Of a DNA stretch of 64,000 nt, positions 52,845-61,709 are shown in pieces. Each line of letters starts with the position of its first letter. Positions within the stretch are counted from its first letter, which is position 1. Source of the DNA: JACMQW01 sp964536965 (GTDB lineage Bacteria; Bdellovibrionota; UBA1018); assembly GCA_964536965.1 (NCBI GenBank), contig CAZIAL010000001.1, positions 1-64,000 on the forward strand, given 5' to 3'. The notes beneath the pieces are model-generated. The model saw nothing but the letters and a program-made list of their open reading frames with translations. It searched no databases and was not told the DNA's origin. A program made the position numbers and the translations under genes.

Positions 52845-53672
52845 ATGGGCTTAAGAATCAACACCAACATCGGTGCAATGGCATCGGCGCGCGCTCTACA
52901 GAACTCATCCAACGAACAAGCAAAAAGCTATCAACGACTGGCATCCGGTAGCCGCATCACCCAGGCGGGTGACGACGCGGCCGGTTTGGCGGTCAGTGAA
53001 AAGTTGAAAGCGCAGATCCGATCTTTAGGACAGGCGGAAAGAAACGCGAATGACGGTGTCTCTTTCGTGCAAGTCGCCGAAGGCGGACTGAACGAGATCG
53101 GGAACATGCTGGTCCGGATGCGTGAACTCGCGATCCAGGCGGCATCCGATACCATCGGCGATACGGAACGCGGTTTCGTCGATAAGGAAATCCAGCAGCT
53201 GAAGAGCGAAGTGGACCGCATCTCGAACGTCACGACGTTCAACGGGACACCGCTTCTGAACGGTGAAGCGAAGAGCGAGCTGAGTTTCCACGTCGGAGCG
53301 TCTAAGGGCGATGCGATCGCTTTCGTGCCCGAGAAGTTCAACGTGAAAACGTCGAATCTCGGAATCGATGGACTCGATTATCGATCCGCGGACGGAGCGC
53401 GCGATGCGCTCGATACGGTCGATAATGCCATCAACATGGTTTCGGGTTCCCGCGCCGAACTCGGTGCGCACCAGAACAAGTTGCAGGCGACGATTTCTAA
53501 CCTGGCGATCCAGAAGGAGAACTATTCGGCCGCGAACAGCCGAATCCGGGATACCGACGTCGCGCAGGAAAGCTCCAAACTCATCAGCGGAAATATCCTC
53601 CAATCAGCCGGAGTTTCGGTCTTGGCCCAGGCGAATGCCGCCCCCCAAGCCGCGCTCCGACTCCTCGGATAG
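52845..53672 (+). CDS. Flagellin, copy 2
   Basis: The protein has 275 residues. Start ATG 52845, with GGAGGA 9 bp upstream, begins MGLRINTNIGAMASARAL as in copy 1; the frame open to 52707 is leader. D0/D1 helices are conserved (GDDAAGLAVSEKLKAQIRSL, YSAANSRIRDTDVAQESSKL, LAQANAAPQAALRLLG). The central region differs clearly from copy 1, so the filament may contain two subunits in different amounts or positions. It has its own promoter and terminator and is therefore separately transcribed. Confidence 0.97.
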   Translation: MGLRINTNIGAMASARALQNSSNEQAKSYQRLASGSRITQAGDDAAGLAVSEKLKAQIRSLGQAERNANDGVSFVQVAEGGLNEIGNMLVRMRELAIQAASDTIGDTERGFVDKEIQQLKSEVDRISNVTTFNGTPLLNGEAKSELSFHVGASKGDAIAFVPEKFNVKTSNLGIDGLDYRSADGARDALDTVDNAINMVSGSRAELGAHQNKLQATISNLAIQKENYSAANSRIRDTDVAQESSKLISGNILQSAGVSVLAQANAAPQAALRLLG

Positions 53673-53753
53673 ACGAAGTCGTCCGGGAATACCGAGTGTG
53701 CGCCCGAACTTCGGGGTAATAGTGCCGCGAGGTTCACAATTCGAAAGCCCAAG

Positions 53754-53792
53754 CCCCCGGGACCAGAGCGCGGTTCCGGGGGTCTTTTTTTT
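53754..53792 (+). terminator. Rho-independent terminator of flagellin 2
   Basis: CCCCCGGGACC (53754-53764) pairs with GGTTCCGGGGG (53772-53782) with one G-U pair, and eight T residues follow at 53785-53792. Confidence 0.85.
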
Positions 53793-53861
53793 CTAACTCC
53801 CGCGATACCCCTTCAGTAATTTCGAAACCGCGCCGATAGGGTCGGTAAGGGAGTGGTGTAC

Positions 53862-54101
53862 ATGCAAAAAAAGTTCATGTCGGTGTTGGTCGTCGGATTC
53901 GTTTTTGGGCTCGGTCTCGCCGCATGCGCGACTCCGAATTCCGGCCGCGACGTCGCTTCCGAAACGAGCCCCCGCTATAGCAGTTCGCAGGGTTCGAAAG
54001 ACCAGAAGCCCGCGTGTAAAGCCGGAGAAGAGCGAAACGCGAACGGCGACTGCGAGCGGCCTTTCAACTTCGACCGCCCCTTCAGACGCGGTGGCCGTTA
54101 A
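53862..54101 (+). CDS. Small lipoprotein
   Basis: The protein has 79 residues; ATG 53862 with AAGGGAG 8 bp upstream is preferred to GTG 53853. The signal peptide ends in the lipobox LGLAAC. The mature part is short, Ser/Lys/Arg-rich, with two more cysteines (PACKAGEERNANGDCERP), which resembles the Cys-rich motif of small secreted bacterial proteins, and an Arg/Gly C-terminus. Its last 20 bp overlap the end of the convergent ABC permease gene. Function unknown. Confidence 0.7.
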   Translation: MQKKFMSVLVVGFVFGLGLAACATPNSGRDVASETSPRYSSSQGSKDQKPACKAGEERNANGDCERPFNFDRPFRRGGR

Positions 54102-54882
54102 AGCTCGGCGTACTTTGGTATCTTCGCAATCCCCGGCGAAAGAGAATCCATCCCCCCAACGCGAGGAAACCCGCGGCCGCGCACTCCGCGGCTAAAATCT
54201 CGAGGTCCGGCGCGAGGAGAAAGCGCGAGGGAATCACTCCGATCGCCGTGAGAGGCGCGAAGAGTACGAGCCATTTCAGCGGATCCCCCAGGGAGTCGAA
54301 GACGGGATAGCTGTTGAAGCTGATCACCATCATCATCACCGGGCTCCAGATCTTGTCCGCCCGGCGCGCCCAGAAGGCGATGCTTCCGACGGCGATGAAA
54401 ATTCCGGCGAAAGCGAGCGAAGCGAAGCCGATCATCAGTAGCCCATGGACGAAGAATAACGCTCCGAACTTCCACGCGGCGAGAAATGCGATTCCGACCA
54501 CGCCCATGATCAGATCGCCCCATGCCGGAAGGTAAGAGTTCGCGATCGAGGAAACGGCGAGCGGTCCGCGCGGCGTGAGGAGCGCCGTATCGAGCGCGCC
54601 CGATTCGATCTGCTGATGGAGATCCGTCCATCCGCCGAGAAAAATGTGGATCACTCCCCATCCGCTCATATTCACGAGCGTCATGCAGGCGTACGCGTAG
54701 CTGTCGTCGGACAGCTCCGGACGGCCGGCAAAGAGCATCGCCCAAATCGTTCCGAGGGCGAGGCAGTTGTTCACGATCATGCCGAGGATTCCGCTCCAGA
54801 AGTTCGACCGGCTCGACCAGTGCGCGCGAAAGTGAGCGAGCGATGCGACGAACCAGAGGCGCAGCTTCATCATCCGCCCCAC
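54082..54882 (-). CDS. ABC-2 type transporter permease, second subunit
   Basis: The protein has 266 residues with six membrane helices and the DUF990-like ABC-2 layout (NFWSGILGMIVNNCLALGTIW, GWTDLHQQIESGALDTALLTPRGPL). It pairs with the permease encoded just upstream (13-bp overlap) and the ATPase before that, forming a heteromeric exporter. Met codons at 54873 and 54870 are alternative starts. Substrate unknown. Confidence 0.82.
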   Translation of the reverse strand: MGRMMKLRLWFVASLAHFRAHWSSRSNFWSGILGMIVNNCLALGTIWAMLFAGRPELSDDSYAYACMTLVNMSGWGVIHIFLGGWTDLHQQIESGALDTALLTPRGPLAVSSIANSYLPAWGDLIMGVVGIAFLAAWKFGALFFVHGLLMIGFASLAFAGIFIAVGSIAFWARRADKIWSPVMMMVISFNSYPVFDSLGDPLKWLVLFAPLTAIGVIPSRFLLAPDLEILAAECAAAGFLALGGWILFRRGLRRYQSTPSFNGHRV

Positions 54883-55688
54883 GCTTGAAAATTCCGCTTT
54901 CCGTAACGGAAGGCGACGCGGACCAACGCATAGAGGGCGAGGTTAATCGCGGCGAATCGGAGGGCCCACTCGCTAGGGCTCATTCGGTAAAATTCGCCGC
55001 GTAAAGCGAAGTAGGCCGGCTGGAAAAAGAGATCGGATCCGGGGAGGCGCAGGAAAAGCGAGCGGAGGGGTTCACCGAAGTCGGAAAGCGGCGCAAAGAC
55101 CCCGCCGAAGGCGAGGAAGAGTTTGCTGAACGGAAGGATGAAGTAGTCCGTTTGCGGAAAGGAAAGCCGGAGCGAAGTCAGGAAGGTGCTGAGAAGCGCC
55201 TGGGGGAGCGCGAGCAGGAGCAGGAAAATCGCCACTCGGCCGAGATAGGCGGCAATATTCGTTTCGAATCCGACGCCGGCGATGATCAGGATGGGGAGCA
55301 TCGCCAGCAGCGTCGCGAGATAGGCGAGTCGACCGCCGAGGGCCGTACCGATATTTCCGCAGACTTCGCGACCGAGCCAGGAACGAGGTTTCGCGAGGAA
55401 GACCGCGAAGTCTTCCATCCCGCCGACGATGAGCTTCCCGCGCAGGAAAGTCATGAAGAGGGCCTCGGTCGTTCCGATATAGAGGATGATCTCCCCTTTC
55501 GTGAACGTGCTCGTCGGCGCGAGGAATCGCTCCCAAACTTCGGTCAGCAGCAGAACGAAAAACGCGAAGAGGGCGTAACCGGCAAGGCTCGATCGAAGGT
55601 CCGTCCAGGGTTCGCGGAAACGGAACCGCGCCAGGCGAAGGTAGTAGGCGTAGTCCACGAACCGGAGGCCGGGCGAATCCGAAATCAT
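54870..55688 (-). CDS. ABC-2 type transporter permease, first subunit
   Basis: The protein has 272 residues from ATG 55688; the frame beyond is antisense-like. Six helices and the family segment GGMEDFAVFLAKPRSWLGREV resemble the partner's GGWTDLHQQIESG...LLTP region, showing that the two permeases are paralogues. The start overlaps the ATPase gene by 4 bp. Confidence 0.82.
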   Translation of the reverse strand: MISDSPGLRFVDYAYYLRLARFRFREPWTDLRSSLAGYALFAFFVLLLTEVWERFLAPTSTFTKGEIILYIGTTEALFMTFLRGKLIVGGMEDFAVFLAKPRSWLGREVCGNIGTALGGRLAYLATLLAMLPILIIAGVGFETNIAAYLGRVAIFLLLLALPQALLSTFLTSLRLSFPQTDYFILPFSKLFLAFGGVFAPLSDFGEPLRSLFLRLPGSDLFFQPAYFALRGEFYRMSPSEWALRFAAINLALYALVRVAFRYGKRNFQAWGG

Positions 55689-56623
55689 CGCGCGCCCTTT
55701 TCGTAATATTTTCGGATGACTTCCTCGAGTTCGATCGGGCCGATCTGGAGGTCGGCGACTTGCGTGCCGAAGGTCGAGGAGACCCAGCCGAAAACATCGG
55801 AAAGCGCCATGCTCGCGGGGTCGAATTCGAGTCCGAGTTCGAACTCGCTTTGGGAAGCGGTGCGCGCGAAAGCCGCCGGGAGTTCGAGATCCGCATGCAC
55901 CGGTTCCGCAAGCGTCAGACGAATCCGTCGGCGATCGCCGAAGGCTCGGCGAGTTTCCTGGAGCCGCCCGTCGAAAGCGATTTTCCCGTGGTTGATGAGG
56001 ATGCACCTTTCGCATAGCGCTTCGACGTCGCTCAGATCGTGCGAGGTCAGAAGGAGGGTCGTGTTTTCCTCGCGACGCCAAGTCCGGAGGCTTTCTCGGA
56101 GCTGCAGCTTCGCCACGACGTCGAGTCCGATCGTCGGTTCGTCGAGCAGGATAACCTTTGGCCGATGAACGAGACTCGCGACGAGCTCGCAGCGCATCCG
56201 TTCGCCGAGCGAAAGTTCACGGACCCGGCGATCCAGTAAATGGGTCGCGCCGAACGTGGCGGCGAGTTTCGGAATCCGGTCGCGCGCTTCGGTACGCGAG
56301 ACGAAGTAGGTCTCCGCCTGGAGGTCGAGACATTCCCGAACGCGCATGTGGAAATAGAGTTGCGAGCGCGCACCGAAAACCAAACCGAGCGAGCGATTGG
56401 CATCGCGCGTACCCGCGGGATGTCCCAGGATGGCGGCGCGGCCGGAATCGGGGACGAGAATTCCGCAGAGGAGCTTGATCGTCGTGCTTTTTCCCGCTCC
56501 GTTCGGCCCGAGAAATGCGACGGACTCGCCCGCATCGATCGCGAAGCTGAGCGTTTCCACGGCGGGCGGGAGTTCGGGGCGGAATCGCTTGGTCAGGTTT
56601 TCGGTGGAGATGGCGACGGTCAT
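55685..56623 (-). CDS. ABC transporter ATP-binding protein
   Basis: The protein has 312 residues. Walker A GPNGAGKSTTIKLLCG, the Q-loop region LVFGARSQLYFHM, the signature ELSLGERMRCELV (LSxGE), Walker B VILLDEPTIGLD and the H-loop LLTSHDLSDVE are all intact. The C-terminal ~80 residues (beyond about 225) are typical of ABC-2 exporters such as DUF990-linked ATPases. First gene of the three-gene exporter operon. Confidence 0.93.
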   Translation of the reverse strand: MTVAISTENLTKRFRPELPPAVETLSFAIDAGESVAFLGPNGAGKSTTIKLLCGILVPDSGRAAILGHPAGTRDANRSLGLVFGARSQLYFHMRVRECLDLQAETYFVSRTEARDRIPKLAATFGATHLLDRRVRELSLGERMRCELVASLVHRPKVILLDEPTIGLDVVAKLQLRESLRTWRREENTTLLLTSHDLSDVEALCERCILINHGKIAFDGRLQETRRAFGDRRRIRLTLAEPVHADLELPAAFARTASQSEFELGLEFDPASMALSDVFGWVSSTFGTQVADLQIGPIELEEVIRKYYEKGAR

Positions 56624-56736
56624 CAGGCCCGAATCTGTCGAAGTTTTGGACAGATGTCGAGACCTTCGACTGTAACTAATTGAAATAATTCGATTTTTAT
56701 GTTGATCGCACCGCGATGCGTCGTTACTCTTAAGGG

Positions 56737-57942
56737 ATGAGTGAGAGAGAGATGCGTAGAAAGTGGTTCACCATGGGTGTGGCAATCAGCCTGTCGGCCG
56801 CGACGTTCGCGAAGCCGATGTCGGCGAAAATGGATGAGCCCTGGCCGACGGATGAGAATCCGCAGCTGGTCGCGCCGATGAATTATAAACTTCCTTCCGA
56901 CCTTTCGGTCGTGCGCAAACGCGCAAAGCGGGTGAAGCAGATTCCTTGGACGGGATCGTACTATCCATCGTCCACCGGCAGCACGGCGGTTCACTGGAGA
57001 AAATACGAGGACGCCTCGGGCTGGCCGTCTGGACTCGGGTCTCCGGCATTCGATGATCGTTTCTATACGATCGAGGAACTGGCCGCGATGGAACCCAAGC
57101 AAGCCGAGAAGATCATTCGCGCACTTCCGTCTGTCCAGAAACTCGATCTTCTCGCGGGCAATGCATACGCGGGATCTCCGAAATTTTACCGCAATACCCG
57201 CATGGTCCAGAGCTGGGCGGAGGCCGCGATTCGTATCGCTCCCCACCAGATGGACTTCCATGGCCTTTGCGGCGGTTTCTCCGCCGCCTCGATTTATCTG
57301 CCCGAACCGCAGGAATACCTCATCCCGCTGGAATACCGTCTGGGCGATGGGACGACCGGGACGCTTCCTCTATCCTTCGGGTCCTCGGATTTTAAGGCGA
57401 ACGCGAGCTACTTCTACGCGCGCAAGACATGGAATTTCGATCCGAAGCTCTATAGCGGCCAGATCGGAAATCGCTCCGGCGCGCTGAATGCCGGCTCATT
57501 TCATGTTCTCCTGATGACTCTGGTCGGAGACCGCGGGGAGAGTTTCGGCGTCGATACGGCGGTCGGTGAGCCCGTATGGAATTATCCAGTCGTGGGTTTT
57601 CGGACCACGGTCCATCCGGAGCGCGCGATTTCCGTGCGTGGCGTCTCACCCCATGCGGTGAAGGAAGTCGAAGTGGTGACCGAGGTGGAATACATGGGGA
57701 CGTCGGACCCGACGGGTTACGCACAGGGTGCCCTCTCGGATCGCAACGTGATCACGATGCGATATCATTACCTTCTCGAGCTAAATGACCGGCACGAAGT
57801 GCTCGGCGGGACCTGGCTCGCGGACAGTGCCCAGGTCGATTTCGCATGGAAACTCCAGGGACCGATCCCGATGGACGGCGATCCGGAATTTTCCGACTAC
57901 GCGAAGATGATGCCTTACTGGGTCGCCCAGCCTCGCGAATAG
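56737..57942 (+). CDS. Exported protein resembling transglutaminase elicitors (GP42 type)
   Basis: The protein has 401 residues with an N-terminal signal-like segment (about 10-27). WTGSYYPSSTGSTAVHW at 71-87 and HGLCGGFSAASIYLPEP at 175-191 resemble the conserved blocks of the TGase_elicitor family, where the Cys of GLC is the transglutaminase nucleophile (Cys178 here). FHVLLM and TWLADSAQVDF could supply the His and Asp. Members cross-link proteins and were first described in oomycetes. AAGGG directly abuts ATG 56737; ATG 56752 is an alternative start. Moderate confidence. Confidence 0.5.
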   Translation: MSEREMRRKWFTMGVAISLSAATFAKPMSAKMDEPWPTDENPQLVAPMNYKLPSDLSVVRKRAKRVKQIPWTGSYYPSSTGSTAVHWRKYEDASGWPSGLGSPAFDDRFYTIEELAAMEPKQAEKIIRALPSVQKLDLLAGNAYAGSPKFYRNTRMVQSWAEAAIRIAPHQMDFHGLCGGFSAASIYLPEPQEYLIPLEYRLGDGTTGTLPLSFGSSDFKANASYFYARKTWNFDPKLYSGQIGNRSGALNAGSFHVLLMTLVGDRGESFGVDTAVGEPVWNYPVVGFRTTVHPERAISVRGVSPHAVKEVEVVTEVEYMGTSDPTGYAQGALSDRNVITMRYHYLLELNDRHEVLGGTWLADSAQVDFAWKLQGPIPMDGDPEFSDYAKMMPYWVAQPRE

Positions 57943-57955
57943 ACTCCTCTCCAGC

Positions 57956-57994
57956 GCGCCTAGTTCTTTCTAGGCGCCAGCCGATTGGCGCTTT
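57956..57994 (+). terminator. Overlapping hairpins after the transglutaminase-like gene
   Basis: GCGCCTAG (57956-57963) pairs with CTAGGCGC (57970-57977), and GCGCCA (57975-57980) with TGGCGC (57986-57991), followed by TTTCTC. The two share bases and are mutually exclusive; the second looks like the terminator. Confidence 0.5.
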
Positions 57995-58051
57995 CTCGCT
58001 CAGGATTTCGCTGCCAAAGACCGAGAAGTCTTTGGGAGGGTCTGTCGACCC

Positions 58052-58420
58052 ATGAAGATCGTTTCGAATTCACCCATCTTTGCCGCCTTCGATCGCGTCC
58101 GTGCCGCGGATGCGTCCGGCGACGCGCTGAAACGCGATGGCCAAAGCCCGGGTCAGGATACGAACCGGAACTCCGATGATTCCGCCCCCGATCCCGAGGC
58201 GGAAGCGAAAGTATTCGCCGCGACGCTTGAGCTCGCGAACGATGACGGAATCACCGCTCACGGACTCATCCCCGAAGTGCAGGGGACTGGCCCCGGTCTA
58301 CGCGTCACGCTGAAGGATGGCCGAGGCGCCGTCGTTCGGCAGTTCACGGGCGAAGAGTTCCTCCGGCTCCGCGAAGCCGCCACCGGCAATCGTGGGAAGC
58401 TGCTCGATAAAAAGCTTTAG
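58052..58420 (+). CDS. FlaG-like small protein
   Basis: The protein has 122 residues. A variable, acidic, Gly/Asp-rich N-terminal half is followed by a C-terminal block (about 78-122) with GLRVTLKDGRGAVVRQFTGEEFLRLR and ending GKLLDKKL. This resembles the FlaG pattern, where a short beta-hairpin precedes GEVIRQIPxEE and a closing GLLxD. FlaG proteins influence filament length. The flagellin genes 4-6 kb away make the role plausible. The resemblance covers only about 40 residues. Confidence 0.45.
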   Translation: MKIVSNSPIFAAFDRVRAADASGDALKRDGQSPGQDTNRNSDDSAPDPEAEAKVFAATLELANDDGITAHGLIPEVQGTGPGLRVTLKDGRGAVVRQFTGEEFLRLREAATGNRGKLLDKKL

Positions 58421-58441
58421 CTCTCGTAGACTCTACTCACG

Positions 58442-59197
58442 ATGAAGCTGATCGTGATTTCCGACATCCATATCTTCGGACCGGACGACCCGCTCTATAC
58501 GTCGCTGCTCGAGCTGATGCGATCGGAAACGCTTCCGGGAGACCACCTGGTCCTCGCCGGCGACATCTTCGATTTCTTCGTTGGTAAGCAGCCGGCGATG
58601 ATCCGCAGGTATTCCGCATTTTTCAGCGAGCTGCGTGCCCTCGGACGGCGCGAAGTGGCCGTCACCTATATCGAAGGCAACCACGACTTCCACCTCTGCG
58701 GGACGTTTTCCGATATGGTGCACGTCGAAGTCGTCCCCGCCGAAAAGGACATCCGGATCGGGGATCGGCGCGTTTACGTCGCGCACGGGGACCTCGTCGA
58801 TCGCGAGGACCGAGGCTATCTCGCGCTTCGAAAGTTCTTCCGCAGTGGATTCACTCGGATCGCGGCGACGGCGCTTCCCGAGCGGATCGTCGACTGGATC
58901 GGTGCGCGGTCCGCGGAGGCCTCGCGGGGAGCGAATCCACGGCTCCCGGAAGAGCGGGGACTCGAGTCCCGCGACCGCCTGCGCGGACTCTATCGGGAAT
59001 TCGCGCGCGGGAAGGTCCGGGAGGGGTTCGATGCCGTCGTCATGGGACATTGCCATGACCTCGACGGCGAAGAGATCGTGGAATCCGGTCGCCGAGGATC
59101 CTACCTCAACGTCGGCTTTCCTAGGCGCCACCACGCGTATGTGGTTTATGCGGACGGAAAACTCGAGCGGCGAGCCCTGCGCCGATTCGACAACTGA
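58442..59197 (+). CDS. LpxH-like UDP-2,3-diacylglucosamine hydrolase / metallophosphoesterase
   Basis: The protein has 251 residues. Calcineurin-like motifs are in order: SDIHI (DxH), LAGDIFDFFVG (GDxxD), IEGNHDFHLCG (GNHD), VAHGDLVD (H) and GHCHDLD (GHxH). YLNVGFPRRHHAYVVY near the C-terminus fits the LpxH group. LpxH cleaves UDP-diacylglucosamine to lipid X in lipid A synthesis at the inner-membrane face. Other UshA/YbbF-like phosphoesterases look similar, so the exact substrate is not certain. Confidence 0.75.
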   Translation: MKLIVISDIHIFGPDDPLYTSLLELMRSETLPGDHLVLAGDIFDFFVGKQPAMIRRYSAFFSELRALGRREVAVTYIEGNHDFHLCGTFSDMVHVEVVPAEKDIRIGDRRVYVAHGDLVDREDRGYLALRKFFRSGFTRIAATALPERIVDWIGARSAEASRGANPRLPEERGLESRDRLRGLYREFARGKVREGFDAVVMGHCHDLDGEEIVESGRRGSYLNVGFPRRHHAYVVYADGKLERRALRRFDN

Positions 59198-59278
59198 AGT
59201 GTCGGGCGCTAAATTTCTGACTCCCGGATCTCTGGTTTCGTCTCAGGTCGGGGAAGATACCGACCGATCTAACCAGGG

Positions 59279-60469
59279 ATGAGCCTCGTCAGACCTGCGA
59301 CTTGTAAGATTGGGTGGTTGTTCCTCGTGGCCTTCGGCATCTCCGATGCCGGGGCGGCCTCGAGGAAGATTCCGTGCACGGACACGCTCACCCACCAGTC
59401 GGAGGTGAATCATATCGCTTCCATTCGGGACGACCTCGAAGACAGCGTGGAGTTCCGGAAGTCCCGCGGAGCGGCCGCCGATGCGGTGGAGAAGGCCCTC
59501 GAGAGCGCCCTGCGCGAGGCGAAAATCGAACCGTCGATGAAGATCGGCATCCAAGACGTGCGGGTACTGATCGACAACGCGATTTTCGACGAAGCACTCG
59601 CGCGCGCGATGAAGGTCGCAAATCTGAAGGAATCCGAGACGATCCAGGCCTTTCAAGCCCGGCTCGGAGTCGTGAGTCTGGAAGAGCAGCTCGCCTTCGG
59701 CGAGCTGGTCGTGCGCCAATACCGAAAGCTGATGGACGATGCCTTCGAGTGGATCGATAAGGAGCGTTTCGCCGACGTAGCCGCGCGATGGAATCTCGAC
59801 GAAGAATCCGCATATGCGCTGATGGGTCGCTGGCAGCTGATCGAGAATACGAAAGCGGCGGAGATCTATCTCGGCGCGATGGTCTGGTCGAAAACCGTCT
59901 CGGCCGATACGATCCTGGAAACCATGGACTCGATGCGGAAAATCCCGGGCGGCCAAAATCTGACCGATATCGAGGAAGTGATGATCTCGCGGATTCGGAA
60001 GCCGTTTACCGACGCGCAGCTGGCTCGAAATGTCGGCCCCTTTACCGACGCGGAGTTCGCGAAACGACTGCGGCGATGGAATGTCGTCGGCTGGCTTCGG
60101 CGCCGCCTTTTCGCGTTAAGAAACCCGAAAGAGTCCGCATTCCTGACCTTTATGGGGGGCGGAACGCTCGTGGCGTTGGCGGCGCTGAGTAAGGACGCCA
60201 CGTTCATGCTTTCGCTCGGAACGGCGGCGACCGGTCTGATCGGCTTAGCTCCGGTGATCGAGCATCTGACCAAGGGAGTGAGTCGTCTGCAGCGAACTCC
60301 GGCTTATCTCGAAATATTCACCATCGGTCAGCTGAATGAGCTGAAGCGATGGGTGAAAGAAAATCCTGCGAAGTCCACCGAGGTCGGTTTCGAAAATCTG
60401 CTTCCGGCCATCGAAGACCGAATCGAGCATCTTCGAAAGATTCGCTACGCAGTTCCGAGCGCGAACTAG
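59279..60469 (+). CDS. Exported membrane protein of unknown function
   Basis: The protein has 396 residues: a signal peptide (about 8-26, GISDAGAAS), a helical region rich in Glu/Lys (about 40-260), and a hydrophobic pair of helices at about 288-325 (FLTFMGGGTLVALAAL and LSLGTAATGLIGLAPVI). I see no family motif. Its build (signal peptide, helices, hydrophobic hairpin) recalls the exported protein at 27532, but I could not align them. Single gene, 81 bp after the LpxH-like gene. Confidence 0.6.
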   Translation: MSLVRPATCKIGWLFLVAFGISDAGAASRKIPCTDTLTHQSEVNHIASIRDDLEDSVEFRKSRGAAADAVEKALESALREAKIEPSMKIGIQDVRVLIDNAIFDEALARAMKVANLKESETIQAFQARLGVVSLEEQLAFGELVVRQYRKLMDDAFEWIDKERFADVAARWNLDEESAYALMGRWQLIENTKAAEIYLGAMVWSKTVSADTILETMDSMRKIPGGQNLTDIEEVMISRIRKPFTDAQLARNVGPFTDAEFAKRLRRWNVVGWLRRRLFALRNPKESAFLTFMGGGTLVALAALSKDATFMLSLGTAATGLIGLAPVIEHLTKGVSRLQRTPAYLEIFTIGQLNELKRWVKENPAKSTEVGFENLLPAIEDRIEHLRKIRYAVPSAN

Positions 60470-60503
60470 TCTCGCGTAAAAGAGCAAGACCACGACCACG
60501 ACT

Positions 60504-60730
60504 CTAGTGGAGCCAGCGAATTCCGAATTTCGTTCCGATGAAGAGTCCGTTCGTATTCATGATCAGGAACTGGTTGCCGTTGACCATGGTTTCCGTCGTG
60601 GCCGAGGAAATCGGCCCGTCGGCTTCACGATGATCTCGAATCCCGATCCAGTAATCTTTCGCAGCGTTCCCGATCATCGAGTCGGAAACTCCCGTCGCGA
60701 GGTTGATCCGGCGAAGAAAGGTTCCGCCGT
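60504..60730 (-). pseudogene. 3' fragment of an NHL-type gene
   Basis: On the minus strand about 75 codons read like the end of a propeller protein (FLRRINLATGVSDSMIG, QFLIMNTNGLFIGTKFG) with a stop at 60504. Upstream of about 60730 the frame changes into sequence antisense to another NHL gene, so the 5' part is missing. Confidence 0.5.
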
Positions 60731-61268
60731 GGTCGAGGACGCCGACGCGGTCATCGGCCAGACTTCGTTCACCGGCGGAGTTTGCCGTGCCATCGCCCAA
60801 AACGCGATCTGCAACGCGCGTGGCATCGGCACGCTCGATGGCGGCCGGTTTTACGTCGCTGATGGAGAGTATAACCGCGTGCTGATCTGGAATACTCCGC
60901 CAACGGCGGACGGGGATCTTCCCGACCTCGTGCTCGGGCAACCGGATTTCACGACGGGGACCGCAAATACGGGTGGAATCTCGGCGAACACTTTTTCACT
61001 TCCCGTCGATGTCGCCTATCTCGGTGGAAAATTCATCGTCACCGATTATAATAACCACCGCGTCCTGGTGTGGAATTCGCTCCCGACCACGAACGGTCAA
61101 GCGGCCGACGCGGTCATCGGTCAGCCCAGTTTCACCTCGGCCACGGCGAACGCCGGAGGTACGGCAACACGGGACGTATCGAGTGGACCGCTGGGCGGAA
61201 TTCTCATCGGTGATGACATCCTCGTTTACACGGACGAAAACCACCGCGTGCTTTCGCGTAAACTCTGA
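60730..61268 (+). pseudogene. Internal fragment of another NHL-repeat gene
   Basis: The plus-strand frame shows two and a half repeats (DADAVIGQTSF, RFYVADGEYNRVLIWNT, DLVLGQPDFTTG, KFIVTDYNNHRVLVWNS, DAVIGQPSFTS) and stops early at 61268. There is no start or signal peptide before it, because the 5' neighbour is the opposite-strand NHL fragment. It reads as a truncated remnant. Confidence 0.6.
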
Positions 61269-61396
61269 CCGTCATCGCTTCGTTTGGTCGGCCCGAACCA
61301 CGCGCGACCGCTTGCTCCGTTCGTTTACGTCCGTCTTCATGACCAACCGGATCGGTGATCCGCGGGGTAAACGGCTTTGGCTTGAAGATATAGAGA

Positions 61397-61481
61397 TGGT
61401 GCCCGGGACTGGACTCGAACCAGCATGCTGTTAGGCGCTCGCCCCTGAAACGAGTGTGTCTACCAATTCCACCACCCGGGC
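61397..61481 (-). tRNA. tRNA-Leu(CAG)
   Basis: On the minus strand the acceptor stem GCCCGGG pairs with CCCGGGC, then discriminator A and an encoded CCA. The D-arm is GGTGGAATTGGTAGACAC, and the anticodon stem CTCGT/GCGAG frames loop TTCAGGG (anticodon CAG). A long variable arm follows, then the T-arm CTGGTTCGAGTCCAG. This is a class II leucine tRNA reading CUG. Confidence 0.95.
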
Positions 61482-61499
61482 ACATCGGAGTGAGTTCTT

Positions 61500-61529
61500 C
61501 GTGTAACGAAGGATGAGATCGCCTGTCAA
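61500..61529 (-). promoter_or_regulatory. Candidate promoter of tRNA-Leu
   Basis: On the tRNA strand TTGACA (complement of 61524-61529) is followed after 18 bp by TACACG (complement of 61500-61505). The -35 is perfect, the -10 weak. Confidence 0.4.
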
Positions 61530-61680
61530 TTCCGCACTTTATTCGTCACCTGACTAAAAGTTCGACAGTTTCAGCTTCGCCCGTGGTTTGAGCGGGTGAG
61601 GTAACTCCCGAATATATTTAGCATCTACGAACACGCCCTGACATGACTATGTGTGGCATAAATTCCGCATAAGGGGGCTC

Positions 61681-61698
61681 GGGCATCTTTTTATGCCC
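61681..61698 (+). promoter_or_regulatory. Leader hairpin of the Gln-rich lipoprotein gene
   Basis: GGGCAT-CTTTTT-ATGCCC forms a 6-bp stem just before the Shine-Dalgarno GGAGA (61701-61705). It may tune translation or stabilise the mRNA. The T residues lie in the loop, so it is not a standard terminator. Confidence 0.35.
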
Positions 61699-61709
61699 TT
61701 GGAGAATTT

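Noticed and set aside
53832..53839. GCCGATAG as a sigma-28 -10 box for the small lipoprotein gene
   Set aside because: No -35-like TAAA at the right distance, and the transcript would begin at the Shine-Dalgarno sequence.
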